From Ceriagrion tenellum (taxonomy: Eukaryota > Arthropoda > Insecta > Odonata > Coenagrionidae): a stretch of 64,000 nucleotides of DNA. The notes beneath the pieces were generated by a model. The model saw only the letters and a program-made list of their open reading frames with translations, had not been told where the DNA came from and searched no databases. Shown here in pieces: positions 50,191-62,955 of the stretch. Both the position numbers and the translations under genes were made by a program. The stretch spans positions 114,426,430-114,490,429 of the forward strand of contig OY720634.1 of the NCBI GenBank assembly GCA_963169105.1. The letters are read 5' to 3'. How positions within the stretch are numbered: the first letter of the stretch is position 1; each line of letters opens with the position of its first letter.

Positions 50191-51635
50191 GGGTGAAGTT
50201 TGCTCGATCTGAGCCGTCATAGGGCATGGCCATAGATATTGGCATTTTATACAGCGTACTCAGTCATGAAAATTGTTAAATGGATATGTCGATGCATCTC
50301 GGATATGAAATCTGATGCAATTTCATTTTATTGCCGTTAAATCCCTTCATTTCCGGCGTATCTTCCCACGTTCATGCCGTATAGCAACAACAGTTACGCT
50401 GGTAGGAGAGCCAGCGAAATTGTATCTTGGAGCTGAAGATGAGGGCAGGAGTGACAGCGAAACTGTCATCGCCATAAAACACAGGCACGGAAGATGAAGA
50501 GATACAACGACAATGAGCTGTACGGAACCCTTTAATGTATTACTATTGAATTTCACATAGAACACCTCAGTATCATGCATCCTTTAAAGCCAAGTGAATT
50601 CATCCAAGGTGGAAGACACAGCCACCAGTAACACTCTTCAAAATTCCCTGATATCGCTCACCTCCTTTAAACTTTCCTGATTGAGATACCCTCAGAACAC
50701 GCTAGTATCTATGTTCAATTGCTATGCGGACGCCTAAGCTATTTCCTTCCATTTGTGAGAGGTATTTATTTTCGGCCGAACCATAATTCCAACCGTTCCA
50801 ATATACATACGACACATAATACGTTAGATAGCGATGGTAGGGTGAATAACAATACAATTATGAGGCCCTCTCTGTACAGTATTTAAGATTAATCCGTAGA
50901 AATTTCATGGCACTTTAAGCGTTCTTAAATTCTCTGTAATCCTTCTGCGTTTCCCATTTTATCGCCACTCAATCACTTCTCATGTAATAACGTCATAGTC
51001 AATTTATGACAGATTTGCGTATCGCATGCATTGTGCTAGGTTTGCAGCTGTCCGGGCCTCCAGAATCTCTCCTTCCATACTCAATTTTCCTTGTTCATAA
51101 GTAGTATTTTAAATGTCTTAGTTAACATCAAGTTTTGGTTCCCCTCTCCTTCTACTGGGTAGGCTAGTGAATATTCTCACACAATCCGCGATGCATTAGC
51201 AACAACTCCCTCCAATAATATTTTCCATTGATCGGCATTCTGAGCCACGAATATCGCTACGAAACTGTAAGATCACATTGCCACTAGGCTCCTGTCGATC
51301 CATTCATAGGTTCCGCCCACACGAGAGCTCAATAGGTCCCAGGGATGGGGATTCATAGTTGGAAGAGTATAGCGAAAACTGGCGAGAGATGAAGGGTATG
51401 ATATGGATAATCGTGTAAGGAAGAGGGAGAGGAGTAGAGCGGGATGCGTATTACGTTCAGTACAGTCACTCATAGCTGTGTACCCTTTCCATCCGAAAAG
51501 ACATATCATTACACGATAGAGTATGTCATACATCCTTTTAGGCTAGATTTTCATTAATCATCCAATATCGTGGGCCATAAATGGATCGTATACGGAACAA
51601 ATCTTTGAGTAGCAATTTCATATGGCCCTTGACAA
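50191..51635. other. Mixed non-coding stretch, no gene recognised
   Basis: Moderately AT-rich. Short frames are open on both strands at 50315-50580 without a recognisable family. A GA-leaning patch lies at 51360-51450. Nothing else seen. Confidence 0.6.
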
Positions 51636-52330
51636 ACCGCAGGCGGCGTCCATGGGTTCCACGGAAAGAAATTTCATAATTAGAAAGGAAAAGGGACAGA
51701 CGAGGGAGATGGGGGTATATGATAGAGAGAAACGATGAGAACTCGTGGGATACAGAGAGGCACATAGAGAGAGCGAGGCCATGCGTGTCCCACGCGCCGT
51801 GTACGGGGAGGCGAGTGCGTTCGAGAACATGACCGTGTACGCGACGAAACACGGATAGAATGTTGTGTGCCCTCCAGGGGCGTCGCGTCGGTGCAGGGGA
51901 CACCTCTCTCTCCCTCCAACCTACAGACCCCTTTCCTTCCCACCCTGCATTACACGAGGCGCGATACGAACTCCTTCCCCACCACCACCACCCCTGCTTG
52001 CCTCATCCTTCCATCTCAAACTACATGTTCCCCCCTGGGGGGGGGGTCGTGACCCCCCACCCTGCCCCCACTGCCCCTGTCGCCGCTCTCTCCTAATGCA
52101 CACGCAACTCGCGAGCGCCCTATTAACCGCTGCCCCCGACATCTGGTCGCTTAAGGACTAACAAGTCACCTTGAGGAGGGGAGGTTTACATGTCGTTGGA
52201 GTTAGTGCGCTCATTGGCGGATATATTTCCCCGGGGGCGCACGCGGGGCCGCGCCATTAGACGACGCCTCTCTCCGATGCCTTGTTTGGTAGGTGGAGTT
52301 GGGTAGGCTAGTAGGTGAGCGCGCCCGCTC
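51636..52330. other. GC-rich island with purine-to-pyrimidine switch
   Basis: GA-rich at about 51670-51790, CpG-richer at about 51780-51900, CT-rich at about 51895-52095, then GC-rich again to about 52330. Frames are open on nearly all phases of both strands, with low-complexity products. It contains the G-run/C-run hairpin at 52026-52058. It resembles a promoter-type island, but no exon is recognised next to it. Confidence 0.45.
52026..52058. repeat. G/C homopolymer hairpin
   Basis: A run of about ten G is preceded by a C run and a T and followed by TCGTGACCCCCC. GGGGGGTC can pair with GACCCCCC across a two-base centre, and the C run before the G run offers an alternative fold. More C runs follow to about 52080. 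Confidence 0.7.
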
Positions 52331-53345
52331 TCGCTCGACATTCACACGGAGCACGACGATAATTATAATCATGCCTAAATGGACGCTAATGGCTCCGTAA
52401 CATTCACTCATCTCCGACGAATAGCTTGCAATGACATCATCGTTACAGTTGAGAGAAAAAAAGTGGCTCTGGCGTTCTCAACAGTCCGAACACAAGCAAT
52501 GGTCTCGGGTAAACGACACAGTAGTTCTATTCCTCAGTAAAAATGTCCAAATACAATGAAATTATAAGCAAATGCCATTATTATTTCAATAAAAAATAGT
52601 TGAGGTTATTAAGAGATTGAAGCTTATGGAGTTCTTCAAATCCCTTCCCCATAACTTAAGACCATGAAATAAAAAAATGTATTGATTTTAAACACTCAAA
52701 CGGAAATCTAGAATTTTAAATACAGTCTTAAGAGTTGGAAAAATTGCATTCAGGAACGCAGTGCGAATCTCAAGCATAAATTCAAATATGCACCATTACG
52801 GACAATAGACGGGGTTGGAACAAACGCACGTAAAATCACAGGATGAGAGCGTGAAATATTCTCCATGCATGGTACCATGTATAACATTAGCCATTAGTCA
52901 ATCAAATTACAAACAAATGTTAGGGAGGAATTGCTCAGGATTTCCGATTTCATGTAAAGCAATAATAGTCTTTCATCTTTTATAGAGCAAGTAATGCTCT
53001 ATTAGCTTCTAAGGCACCGTGATCCTTACTGACAGTAACAACTTCACACTATTTTGGCATAAAGCACTTATAAAGTAAAAATCAAAGCTATAAAACATTT
53101 TAAACCGCTGAGTCCATGGTAAGGTCAAATCTAATTACACAGAAGCAAAGACATCAACTAGACTATAGCTTATAACTTCATATTTCGTTGGCCATGGGAA
53201 GGCATCTATTAAAACTTGGAACCCGGAACACGCTCTCCGTAAACGAACGTTATTGTTTAACTTAATGGCTATCTTATGTTACGGAAAAGTCATTTCACAA
53301 GTCGATCGTAAAGTTGATAATGGCAAATCTGTCCTTTCTACCAAT
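52331..53345. other. AT-rich non-coding stretch, no gene recognised
   Basis: AT-rich and stop-dense. Nothing recognised. Confidence 0.65.
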
Positions 53346-54110
53346 CACTAAGGCGGTGAATAATAAAGCATCACAAGGAGGCTAACCACGTATCCGAAAT
53401 GCAAGGATTTCTTTCGTTCTACAAAAGGAAACGGCAAACAGGAGAGGCAATGGGTGCAACACGACAGCAGAGACAGGATTCGGGGTGAGACGACCCGTGG
53501 GAAAGATACGCACCAAATCGGCAGTAAAGGGGAGTAACGGCGCAGTTCAAATCGCGGGTCGCTGCACGAAGGTGCGGAGGGAAGATCAGGTGACGGTAGA
53601 GGCCACCACTTCAGATATGTAAAGCCGTCGGCGTGGGTACTCGGCGTCAGACGGCTTGTGAAGGCTCGGATATTGTAGCATGGGGAAGAAGAAGTAAAGG
53701 GGAAGGAGACAGGGAAAATGCATAGGGAGCGAGGTAGATAACCCTGAGTCTGACCAATTCGAACTCCAGGCGAACACACACACACCAGAACACATTAGGA
53801 TTGAGCCTCAGAGTGGCAAGCACAACAACTCCCACAGGAAGCCACATGCCATTGCCACACATATTTCAGACTAATCCCAGTGAATCCTACTCCGCCTTTA
53901 CAGACTCAGCCGCCTGGTTACCATCCCACCCTCTCTTTCTATTTGCCATTGGATTCCTTACCATTCCCACATGCGAGTTCCGCGCATTTCCTCTCCACCC
54001 TCAGCTTTTTCCCGGGGATTTCTTCCTCTCTCGCCCCTTATTCCAACTGCCCTTCTTTTCCAGGTGCTCTTTTTCTCCTTTAATTCCGCACAACTCTAAA
54101 AGAATTGTGC
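53346..54110. other. GC-richer segment, GA-leaning then CT-rich
   Basis: GA-leaning at about 53400-53740 and CT-rich at about 53880-54085. A 145-codon minus frame (53348-53785) and a 104-codon plus frame (53801-54115) are open, with Ser/Pro/Phe-rich products lacking any domain that I know. Confidence 0.45.
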
Positions 54111-54954
54111 GCTAAAGCTATTCAAATTATCTCCTTCAAGGGGTAGCCCATTAAAGTTCCACGGAGAATCTGTATAAATTATGTGAGCTGAGCACGCCGG
54201 CCGAGGGAAATTTCTCCAGTTTACATTTCCCTATTTAAATACAGCAAAGTTTTTCCCAAGCTTGTCTGCTCAAATCTCCAAATCTTACCGCATCCCCCAA
54301 GACTGCATGTTAGCATCAATAAAGGTTCTTCTCACGCGACCACCTCTATCTTAAGACTACTGGCCCCCTGTGACCAAATTCGATTGCAAAATAGTTCTTT
54401 ACCTTAGCCTTTATGGCATGGTTATTTCCTCATTCTTGGCCAAATACTACTTTTCATGCATCAGTTCCTTGTGTTTTACTATTTCTGTTAGTATTTTTCT
54501 GTGTTAAAACGCAAGTCTTTGGAGCAGGCCATATTTAAAATCACTGCTATGGTTAAAAACCATAGTCAGGCAATTTTTCATTCTCCCACGTAGAGATCAT
54601 GCCTACTTTTATGATACCGAAAAATCTATTGTTAGCCACCAATTTTTCGATACGCATTTTCTCGGATTGATAGAAGGAATGATCGGTCTGTTTTTCTCGG
54701 ATATTATAGAAGGACAAGGAGTCATTCTAACGTATATAAAAAATCCTGATGACTCTCAACAACTTCTCCATCCACATTTCCTAGGCTTCCGAATGTCATC
54801 CAATAACATTTTAGACAACGATAAACACAATATGATTTTTTCTCTCCTTCCATTCTGCTTATCTCACCTCAAATGAACCATTCTCAAGTATTCTCTCCTA
54901 AATCTGGAAAACTCGAAAAAAGTTTTTATAATTCACGGTAATAATACTTAAATA
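54111..54954. other. AT-rich non-coding stretch, no gene recognised
   Basis: AT-rich. A 69-codon frame at 54667-54876 has no recognisable motif. Nothing else seen. Confidence 0.6.
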
Positions 54955-55430
54955 ATGAGTTCACGCTCCAGTGGTGCATTTCCATGGTATACCTTAAACA
55001 AGCATACTATTAGAAGCCATTTCTTTTTATTCCATCTTTATCCTTCAATCCTGCATTGCCTATCTCTCACCTTTTCCCTATCTTGTTCTGGTAGGGCTTA
55101 CTCTTTCCCCTACCATTGTAGAACTCTCCTCCCCGCTCCTCTACGGCTCACACCCCTCACCCTTCACCTATCCCCGGCCTCCTCGAACCCTCCTTCGCAG
55201 TCCTTCCTGCACCCCCTTCCCCCGCCCCGATGGCCAGCGCCCACGAGACCAATAATTCTCCCTCTAATTAGCTCCGGGATTAGAGAGAGGAATAGGGGAT
55301 GGCGAAGGAGGAGTAAGGGGGAGTTGGGAGAGACCAACCTCGTCGGAAGTTGGCTTGGGATGTGAGACGACATTAAAGGAGGCCAAGCGATGGCAGGGGG
55401 GGACAAGGGCCCGCGGCGTAATGTATTTTG
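54955..55430. other. Strand-switching pyrimidine/purine island
   Basis: The plus strand is CT-rich at about 55020-55250 and switches at about 55265 to GA-rich sequence that continues to about 55415. A 136-codon plus frame and an 80-codon minus frame are open only because of this bias. Confidence 0.55.
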
Positions 55431-58400
55431 AAAATGGTCATTGGTTGTAAAACATCTGGGTAGGCATAAAACGCTCTATGCTGGGAACAAAAAAAAAGGC
55501 TTCGTTAGACTTGACAGTATTTTTCCCTTAACATCTAAAGACAAAGACGCTGACTTCGTCACACAACTTCTTTATTTAACTTGACCTATTTCTTACATCA
55601 ACTCTAACCACCCAAAACGTTTATTCTCTTTCTTCCTCCTCCAATGATCCAAAATTCTCACTTAAATATCTGCCAGAAGCAATGCATTGTTCCTGTTATC
55701 GGCCCACCCACTTACTGTGCCCACTCTAACTTTCTTCCCCTAATTTCCTCTTCTCGCCGACCATGTCAGGCTAGTAGGTCTTTCTCTCAAGCTATTGAAC
55801 CTTTCTACTCACTCGAATCCCCATTGCTCAAAAACCTCTAGTCAACTTATACTCTCTCCACAAATCTTTAATTTCAATATCGTAGAGCTAAACACTCCAT
55901 GCATGGATCTACAGCTTTGTTTTTAGCACCTTTGAAAAAGTTATCTATTTTTTATTCTTTTATTTGCGCAAAATGATTGAATGATTTTATTAGAAGAGCA
56001 AGAATTTTCCATTTTATTAAGTTTCTTGGAATGAAAGGGGACTTTACACAAGAGGCGGCAATAAGGCAAATGGATTCTATTTCTATGTTAAAAGTAAACC
56101 TTTAAATGCCATCTTGACGATTTTTCATGCCAAGCTTCGATGCAACAGTGACTGAAATGCTGCATCAAACAAACTATTGTTGTTCGAAATAAGTTATTGA
56201 ACAACCTTATCGATAATAACGTGAAACTTCTGTGCAGATTACTCTGTAAAGAATATCTAACTTTAGCTTATTTCAATATTTTGGAATAGTATCCACCTGA
56301 ATGAGGCGTCCGAAAAATGTAAAAGGCACTCCTGAAGCTGCAATTCTGCAAAATAGCTATTATGGGGAAATGTGCCAATGCAACAAACAAGGAATAAATC
56401 GTGAAACAGATTTGTAAAAAATTATATTTCACCTTGACCTTGGAGACAACTCTGAGTGAATAAGAATAAAGGATTGAGTTAGGGCTCGTGGCGAGATCAC
56501 GTCCACAGCAGGATGCGAGTCTCCTGTTGATGTTTTGCACCCGCGAATGAAACCCTCAGACCCATCTTCAACTGTGAGCGGAGCACGTTCAGCAAGAGGA
56601 TGCTATGGGACTTACATGTCGAAATTCGGGGTCGGAAAATACAGTCCTATACCGATAACGACTGTGAAGTGTCGTCATGGCAGTTGGGCATGCATCGGCG
56701 CGGGGTCAAATTCACGATCGGTTCTGGATCACCGGCGCATGAGGCGATCCTCGATACTTCGCCCTTTTTTCCAATTCGCAAATGCTACTTCGCCATTGCC
56801 GTTTTTCTGAAGAGGAAACCGGTCGGCATTGGAGGAGTTAATGTTTTACCTACATGGAACGTGGAAAGTGCGTGGGACCAAGAGAAAGGGAGACGATGAA
56901 TACCGGAGGGGGGGTGTGGAGTGGGTGCGTAGAGGGGAAATAGGTTTGAGGCCGCGAGGAGGAAGCCGATCACGCTTGAACATTCCCCATGCCCGGGTGT
57001 TTTGGGAGCAGTTGTTCCGCACGAGTGTCGAGGAGAGCCGTTGTCGCTGGACCTGGCGCCGTCCCCTAGAGGGGGTTTTCACTGGATGAGACAATTATTC
57101 CGGGCAGTTTTTATTCTGGGCTAGTGAGCTCGCCAAAGTTTTATCTCCACGCACAAATATTCTCACAGGAAATATCAAAGATGGTTGCTAAAGCGTTAAG
57201 TACCATCTCGAGCTAAAACATCCCCACAGGGTTTACTTTTCCGAACTTGCTCTTAAATATCTTAGTTTAAAGGAGTGCACTGAACGTAGTAATTAATCCC
57301 TTTTTAAGGTTTTGCTTTTAAAACGGAAGACTTTTAATTCAGTGTCACCAGACGGTTAGAAAAATAACACTACACCGCAATTATTCCGGATTTTATCCAG
57401 TTTTGCCCGATATTTTCCTCCTGTTATCTCACAATTAGTTTCAAACTTGAATGTTTAGAACAGTTTAGAGCTTGACTTTGTTGGACTTCCTCGATATAAA
57501 ACGATCAATAAACAAATTGTTCGTACATAACTTAATATTTCATGATCTAAGTTTCAATATTTACATAATCACATGAAGGTAGTAGGATTCGCTGAGTTAT
57601 CTCCTTCACCCCATAAACGCCCCATAAAGCAAGATCTTACCTTTTTGTATCATGATAGGGTTGAACGACAATGAAACCTAATCCACAATAATTGAGAAAT
57701 ATAAAACTATGTGTATAGAACTAAGAAATTAGAATACAGCATTGAAGATTCTGTTTCCACGCTGGAATAGTAAATGAAGAAGAATTGCTTATATCAAAAC
57801 GCACATGCTAATTTGAAAGGGAAAGCAACGGCACATAATACAGTGAGGTCATTCATTCCAGACTTTTTTAATTTTTTTGCAAAAATGTTACATTTTAAAC
57901 TTGAAATGGGACTCTCAAATCACGTAACCCCAGATTTTGCCCATTATTTTACATTTTGTAGGGCCTTTGAAAGCATCCATTGAAATGATCACTTAAAAAA
58001 TCGCAATAGGTAGAAAAAGTATTCAATTGGCACATGCCTGGTCCTCCAGAAAATACCTATTCCTGAAACAAAAAAGTTCTCCCTGGTCTCTAATTGACTG
58101 GAGTTCTGTATCCTCCACGCAGTCCGCCAGGAGAGTAACTACATCTCATCGGAATTTTCTTGGTAGGAATAAGCGTAAGTGTTTAGCGTAAAATCCACGC
58201 CCTAAAAGGTTGGAAAAAGGCAACATAACAGATGACACACTGATGATGTTCTTCCTTTACATCTACTAGGTCAAGATACCGTCCTGTCAGTAGGATAGAA
58301 AAAGTGGAGGTGTCAGTATGTAGCGTCAGAAAACTTCCTCCAAATTTTCATTACATCTTGAAATTGCATATTCTTGGAGACAAGCCAAATCGGATTTCGT

Positions 58401-58836
58401 ACAAAGATAAATTAGATTTGTTTCAATCCTGAAGTAACTGAGAGGACGGCTTCTGGTGGAATATTTCCTTTGAAAGACTTAAAGAGGTATGCTTCTTTCG
58501 ATTTTGTGGTCAGGAGAAGAGTCACTAATGATATTTGCAATGATTACTGGAAGTTGTAGCACAGTTTTAAATAAAAAGGGAGGTATACAGTTGACTCCGG
58601 TGGATTACAGCAGCCTTATAACTCCAGAAAAGAATATAACTTTTCTTACTGAGCGGTACTAGATAACTTGAAACTGAAGGCTGTGCATGTTATTTCAACT
58701 CCAGTGAAAATGCGGAGTGGCAAAAACAATAAATTTATTCACTATTACATTACTTTTTAAAAACAATCATTACAGTGAGCACTGACTCTTATGTGCTACA
58801 AGATATGAGTCTAGGCTATGATTAAATTGACAGCTA

Positions 58837-58894
58837 AGCCACAGTATGGTCAACCGCATGAGGACAGCCACAGCATGGTCAACGCCGTTGAGTC
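58837..58894. repeat. Tandem duplication, 29-base period
   Basis: AGCCACAGTATGGTCAAC at 58837 recurs as AGCCACAGCATGGTCAAC at 58866. The rest of the second unit has diverged. Two copies only. Confidence 0.7.
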
Positions 58895-60111
58895 ACGTTG
58901 ATTTCTAATGAGATGTCTGATATCCCTCTATATATATATATTCTTATGCCAAAAAAGTATTTAGTGCTTCAAAGACCTTATTCCATTTATTACAGTATGT
59001 ACTCCCACTGAAACTATCCAAAAATTACAACATTTAATTATATTTATGATACGGTGCCGCATTCATCAAATGGATGTTTGAACTTCCCTTGAACATACTA
59101 ACTAACTAGCCTTTAAATTTTATATAGCTGTCATTTTTCAAGTATAATAAGTATTCCCGGCCTTTAAATATTTTCAGGTGGTCTAATTCCCGATTTGATG
59201 TTTTCGCATAAATGATTTCCCATCGTCTCAGATTCACCAACAACCTGTGCTTAAAGTTTTCTGCCCTTCAAAACACCTTTCACAACCAGGAAAAATGAAA
59301 AGTATACTTTCAACATTACCAGGCAAAAGTAATATAAAAAATACGATTTATCCATATCTATTCCATAAGTTCCGGAACGAATTGGGTAAATGATACTAAT
59401 GTTGAGAGTGTTTTTCTTAGTAAATTATTTAATATCTATAATTATTGATGAATATATTTTTTATTCTTAAAATATTTACCAAATTTATATCATGGGCATT
59501 TCAAATTTTGCCCGGAATATTTACTTCATAACGTAGAAGTTTAATTAATATCACACTGGTAAGTTTTTCATTTCATCCATTCCAACCTCCTTTTAACTAC
59601 TTTCCTCCCTGTAAATTACAGCGGGAAGATGAGAATTAATGGCCAGCATAAGCATACCGAATGTCGCGATTAGAGCTTACTGTTGACACTCAGGCGAAAT
59701 TTTTCCACCTATAATCCGTGTACATACATATTTTTTTACTAGCATGTATTCTTCCCAGAGATTTCTGGCGGGAAGTATACTTACATTCAAGTCATCTCAC
59801 GTACGATTTTCGAAATGAAGTCATATTTCTCCTGGAATTCTTTTCCCTCCTTACTTTTGTGTGCACTGAAGCAGGAATGTGGTCTCTATATTTGGAACCA
59901 AAAAACACGATTGGATGATTTTCTTAGAAGCTACAAACTTGATGAACCTCCTTAGAGCAACAGAGAGCGAATACAGAAGGAAAGCAAGGATGCTCTTACT
60001 ATATGATCTTATCCAAACAATAACATCAATCTTTATTACTAAAATGCTGGTAATTTCATTGAACTTTAACTGAATACTAGCCATCTATATTTAATAACGT
60101 CAGGTCATCTC

Positions 60112-60576
60112 TCACAATATGATCTTATCAAATGATGATATAAACCTTAAAATAGTCATAAATAAATAACGGATTGTACAAGAAAACTTTAGGGGAATGA
60201 CCACCATGCATTGCGTATACCACGATATTTTGCTATCAACTGGATAAGAAGAATGAAATATCCGAAAAATGCCCCCTGAATTGAGGGTGGCAACGTTCTG
60301 CGATTTAAAATTTTTAAATCCTGCGTCTTTTCGCGTATGATGGAAAAAAAGGAAAATATTAGTTTCCAAAGTAATGTAAATGGTACGAAAAAATGGTAGA
60401 GTACATGGAAGGTTAAGGCATCTAGAAAATAATCGAAATACCTGTCCCATTTCTGCAAACACGCTGCTTTGCAAAACAGGAAAATACGGTACAAAAATGG
60501 CTTTCTTAGAAATGTTCGCCAAAAAAAACAGGGCAAACGGAAAACGTTGACTGATCAAAACTAGTTCATTCAACAA
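60112..60576 (-). other. Open frame of 154 codons, uncertain
   Basis: A minus-strand frame in AT-rich DNA, where frames this long are uncommon. The product is very rich in Phe, Leu, Ile and Ser, as expected when the opposite strand is A-rich. A second frame on the same strand is open across most of the same stretch (60189-60536). I see no membrane-protein or enzyme signature that I can name, so it is probably chance. Confidence 0.25.
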
Positions 60577-61170
60577 AACTTAATTTAATCCAGCAAATGC
60601 AGCAGCAACATTGTTATCAGAGCTTATGATATCGCCATTCGCTACGTATTGCTGCGAATTCTTTTCCAAATTGGTATTTTAAAATTGAACTTCCAATATA
60701 CAATTTTTACCTCTAAAAAGTTATTTGACTTTATTCCAAAAAATAGATAGCGCAAGGCAACATTTCGAAGACAGCCTTGGTGAAGTCAATCGCACTTGTA
60801 TTAAGAGAACATTATTGTTGCTGTGTGTAAATCCAAAGATGGTCAAATATCAATGATCAAAGTTCAAAATGAAGATCAATCGACAGGTACCAAGGGGAAA
60901 ATAAGAAGAAAATAAAGAACGAAATGAGAAACAAAGATCCAGATAAAAATGAGGAACAAAGAGAGCTGCAATTAGCCAATCTGAGTGTTGAACGATTGAT
61001 AATGGTGCAGAAGGAAATTTCGCCAACGGCCCATTAAAAAAATGTATGTAGAGGTAATTTGCTTTCCTAGAATTTTATCTTAATATACTTGCTCGTTCAC
61101 TTTCTAACTAATATACGTGATAAAGCTTCAGAATGCAAGTGACTGTGAAGAAACGAGCAAAAATGGCGGG

Positions 61171-62050
61171 TTAATTGAAGCTGGGGCCACAACACCGCAC
61201 CCCAAAAAGAAATCAAAAGGGAACTAAAAGACTTTTCATCCCTCATGCACTTGCTCCTACGACCGAAGTGAAAGTCTTTTCATTCCTCGATTACGGTGGT
61301 CATGGCCAATTACAAACAATAACAATAGTGGCAGTTTTTTTCTCTTTCCCACTTGCAAAATCCGCCGTGAGGGGTGCGGCATAGCCGAGAATAATAAATC
61401 CATATCGCTCGACATCATGCCGCCCTCCAAAAGACTCTCCCCCAACACCATCGCTGCCGCCTCACAAACAATCGGAGTTTGAATCATCCATTGAATTCAG
61501 CACAGTGGACCATGGTGTTTCAGATATCCAAGCAATGTCTAAACAATCCCCCGGTTCGCAATATTTATTGAGCGTTTAAATTGGAGGGGGCCCTATATGG
61601 GGGCCGGGGTTGGAGGTGGCAGGAACGCGGGGCGGGTAGTGAGTGAGAAAGCATTGTTTGCAAGGAGGAAACGATAAAGGAAAGTTGCCCAAAAGTCCCC
61701 GAAATATAGCAGCACCAAAACTAGGGAAAGGAAGAGAGTGATAAAGGAAACAGGGAGCGAACGAAAAGAGGAAGGCACGGAAAACTCAAGGGAGCAAGGA
61801 ACGAATTATATCGTGAGGATAAAGGAGAGTATGAAAGAGAATGGGGTAAAATAATTCATTTATTTATTTTATCACTTCACACTCGTGGACAGTTTAGCTA
61901 TAGGGTTGTAGGGGAACGAGTAAGAGGAGAACAAAGGTACAAAGGCAGGTTTATAGACGAGGGCCTAGGAGGATAAATTAGCGGAAGCAGTTTGAGGCAT
62001 CAACTGAAAATGGACAACAAAGATAAGATGAAAAGTGAGATGCTAAAAAT
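61171..62050. other. GC/GA-richer segment, no gene recognised
   Basis: Balanced sequence at 61180-61480, then G-rich at about 61580-61640 and GA-rich to about 62050. Short frames on both strands lack motifs. Confidence 0.5.
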
Positions 62051-62955
62051 TATTCGGGTCGATTCTTATGAAATAAACTATGGATGAGAAGAATGAATAC
62101 AATAAATCGAGAAAATGGAATATAAATAATAACCCCTTAGGGCACAGAGCGAAAAAAAATTACAATCATCCTCAAAATGCCTTAATAAGCAGTAGAATGA
62201 ATTTTTATCAAAACATATTCTTAAAAAAGTTGAGAGGCGAAGAGAGAAATGCAAAACCTCCTTACGGTCTACATAGCACTCTGACTGTTGCATAATTACA
62301 CCAGTTAATCCAATTCCCTTCTAGATTTAATAAAACCCAAAATACTAGCTAACACTGCCTTTAAAGCAGCAGATAAAAAGGAGATATTCAAACATTTGCA
62401 AATGAACAAAAATCATGATCAAATATATATTATGTCAGCGACAGTTCTAAGCGGGCTCTTTAAAAAGTGATCGTGTATTTAATGATCGAGCAACAAACTT
62501 TAGACTACGAAAACCACATTTAAGTTCATATTGGTTACTTAACATTTAGATTAGAAACAAAATATTTCAGGAATCCACATAGATAGCAAGGTTAAGAGCA
62601 CCAGGCAGTTATAGACTTAAAGTTAGTTATAGAACTAAAGTAACCTGAAGACATATACTTATTTTTATTCTATTCTTTTCTATTTCTGCTTTACTTTCAT
62701 CTAAAAAGACAGTTGGTAAATTTTCCAATATGAGAAAGCATTCAGCTAAATAAATCTTAACTAATTATTGCGACTTTCTATCTAAAAAAATAGCAAGAAA
62801 ATTTTCAAATGCCAAAAATTGGTGGCATTTGAAAAGAGGTCAGAAAAGGCAAAAGTTAAAAGCTGCTCAAGAGGGATACTGAAAATTTTACAAAAATAAT
62901 GCATACATTTTACCAATAGAACTGTAAATGCAGTTCAAAAATTTATCATGCCGAG
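62051..62955. other. AT-rich non-coding stretch, no gene recognised
   Basis: Stop-dense AT-rich sequence. Nothing recognised. Confidence 0.65.

Larger units (their letters stand above)
55431..61170. other. AT-rich stretch with one GC-richer patch, no gene recognised
   Basis: Mostly AT-rich. A GC-richer patch at about 56510-57080 has frames open on both strands (up to 99 codons) but no family resemblance. A 29-base tandem duplication is at 58837-58894 and a short (TA)n tract near 58928-58941. A 154-codon minus frame at 60112-60576 is noted separately. Confidence 0.55.

Noticed and set aside
60112..60576. 154-codon minus-strand frame as a membrane protein
   Set aside because: The Phe/Leu/Ile richness follows from A-rich plus-strand sequence; a second overlapping frame is similarly open and no topology or motif is convincing.
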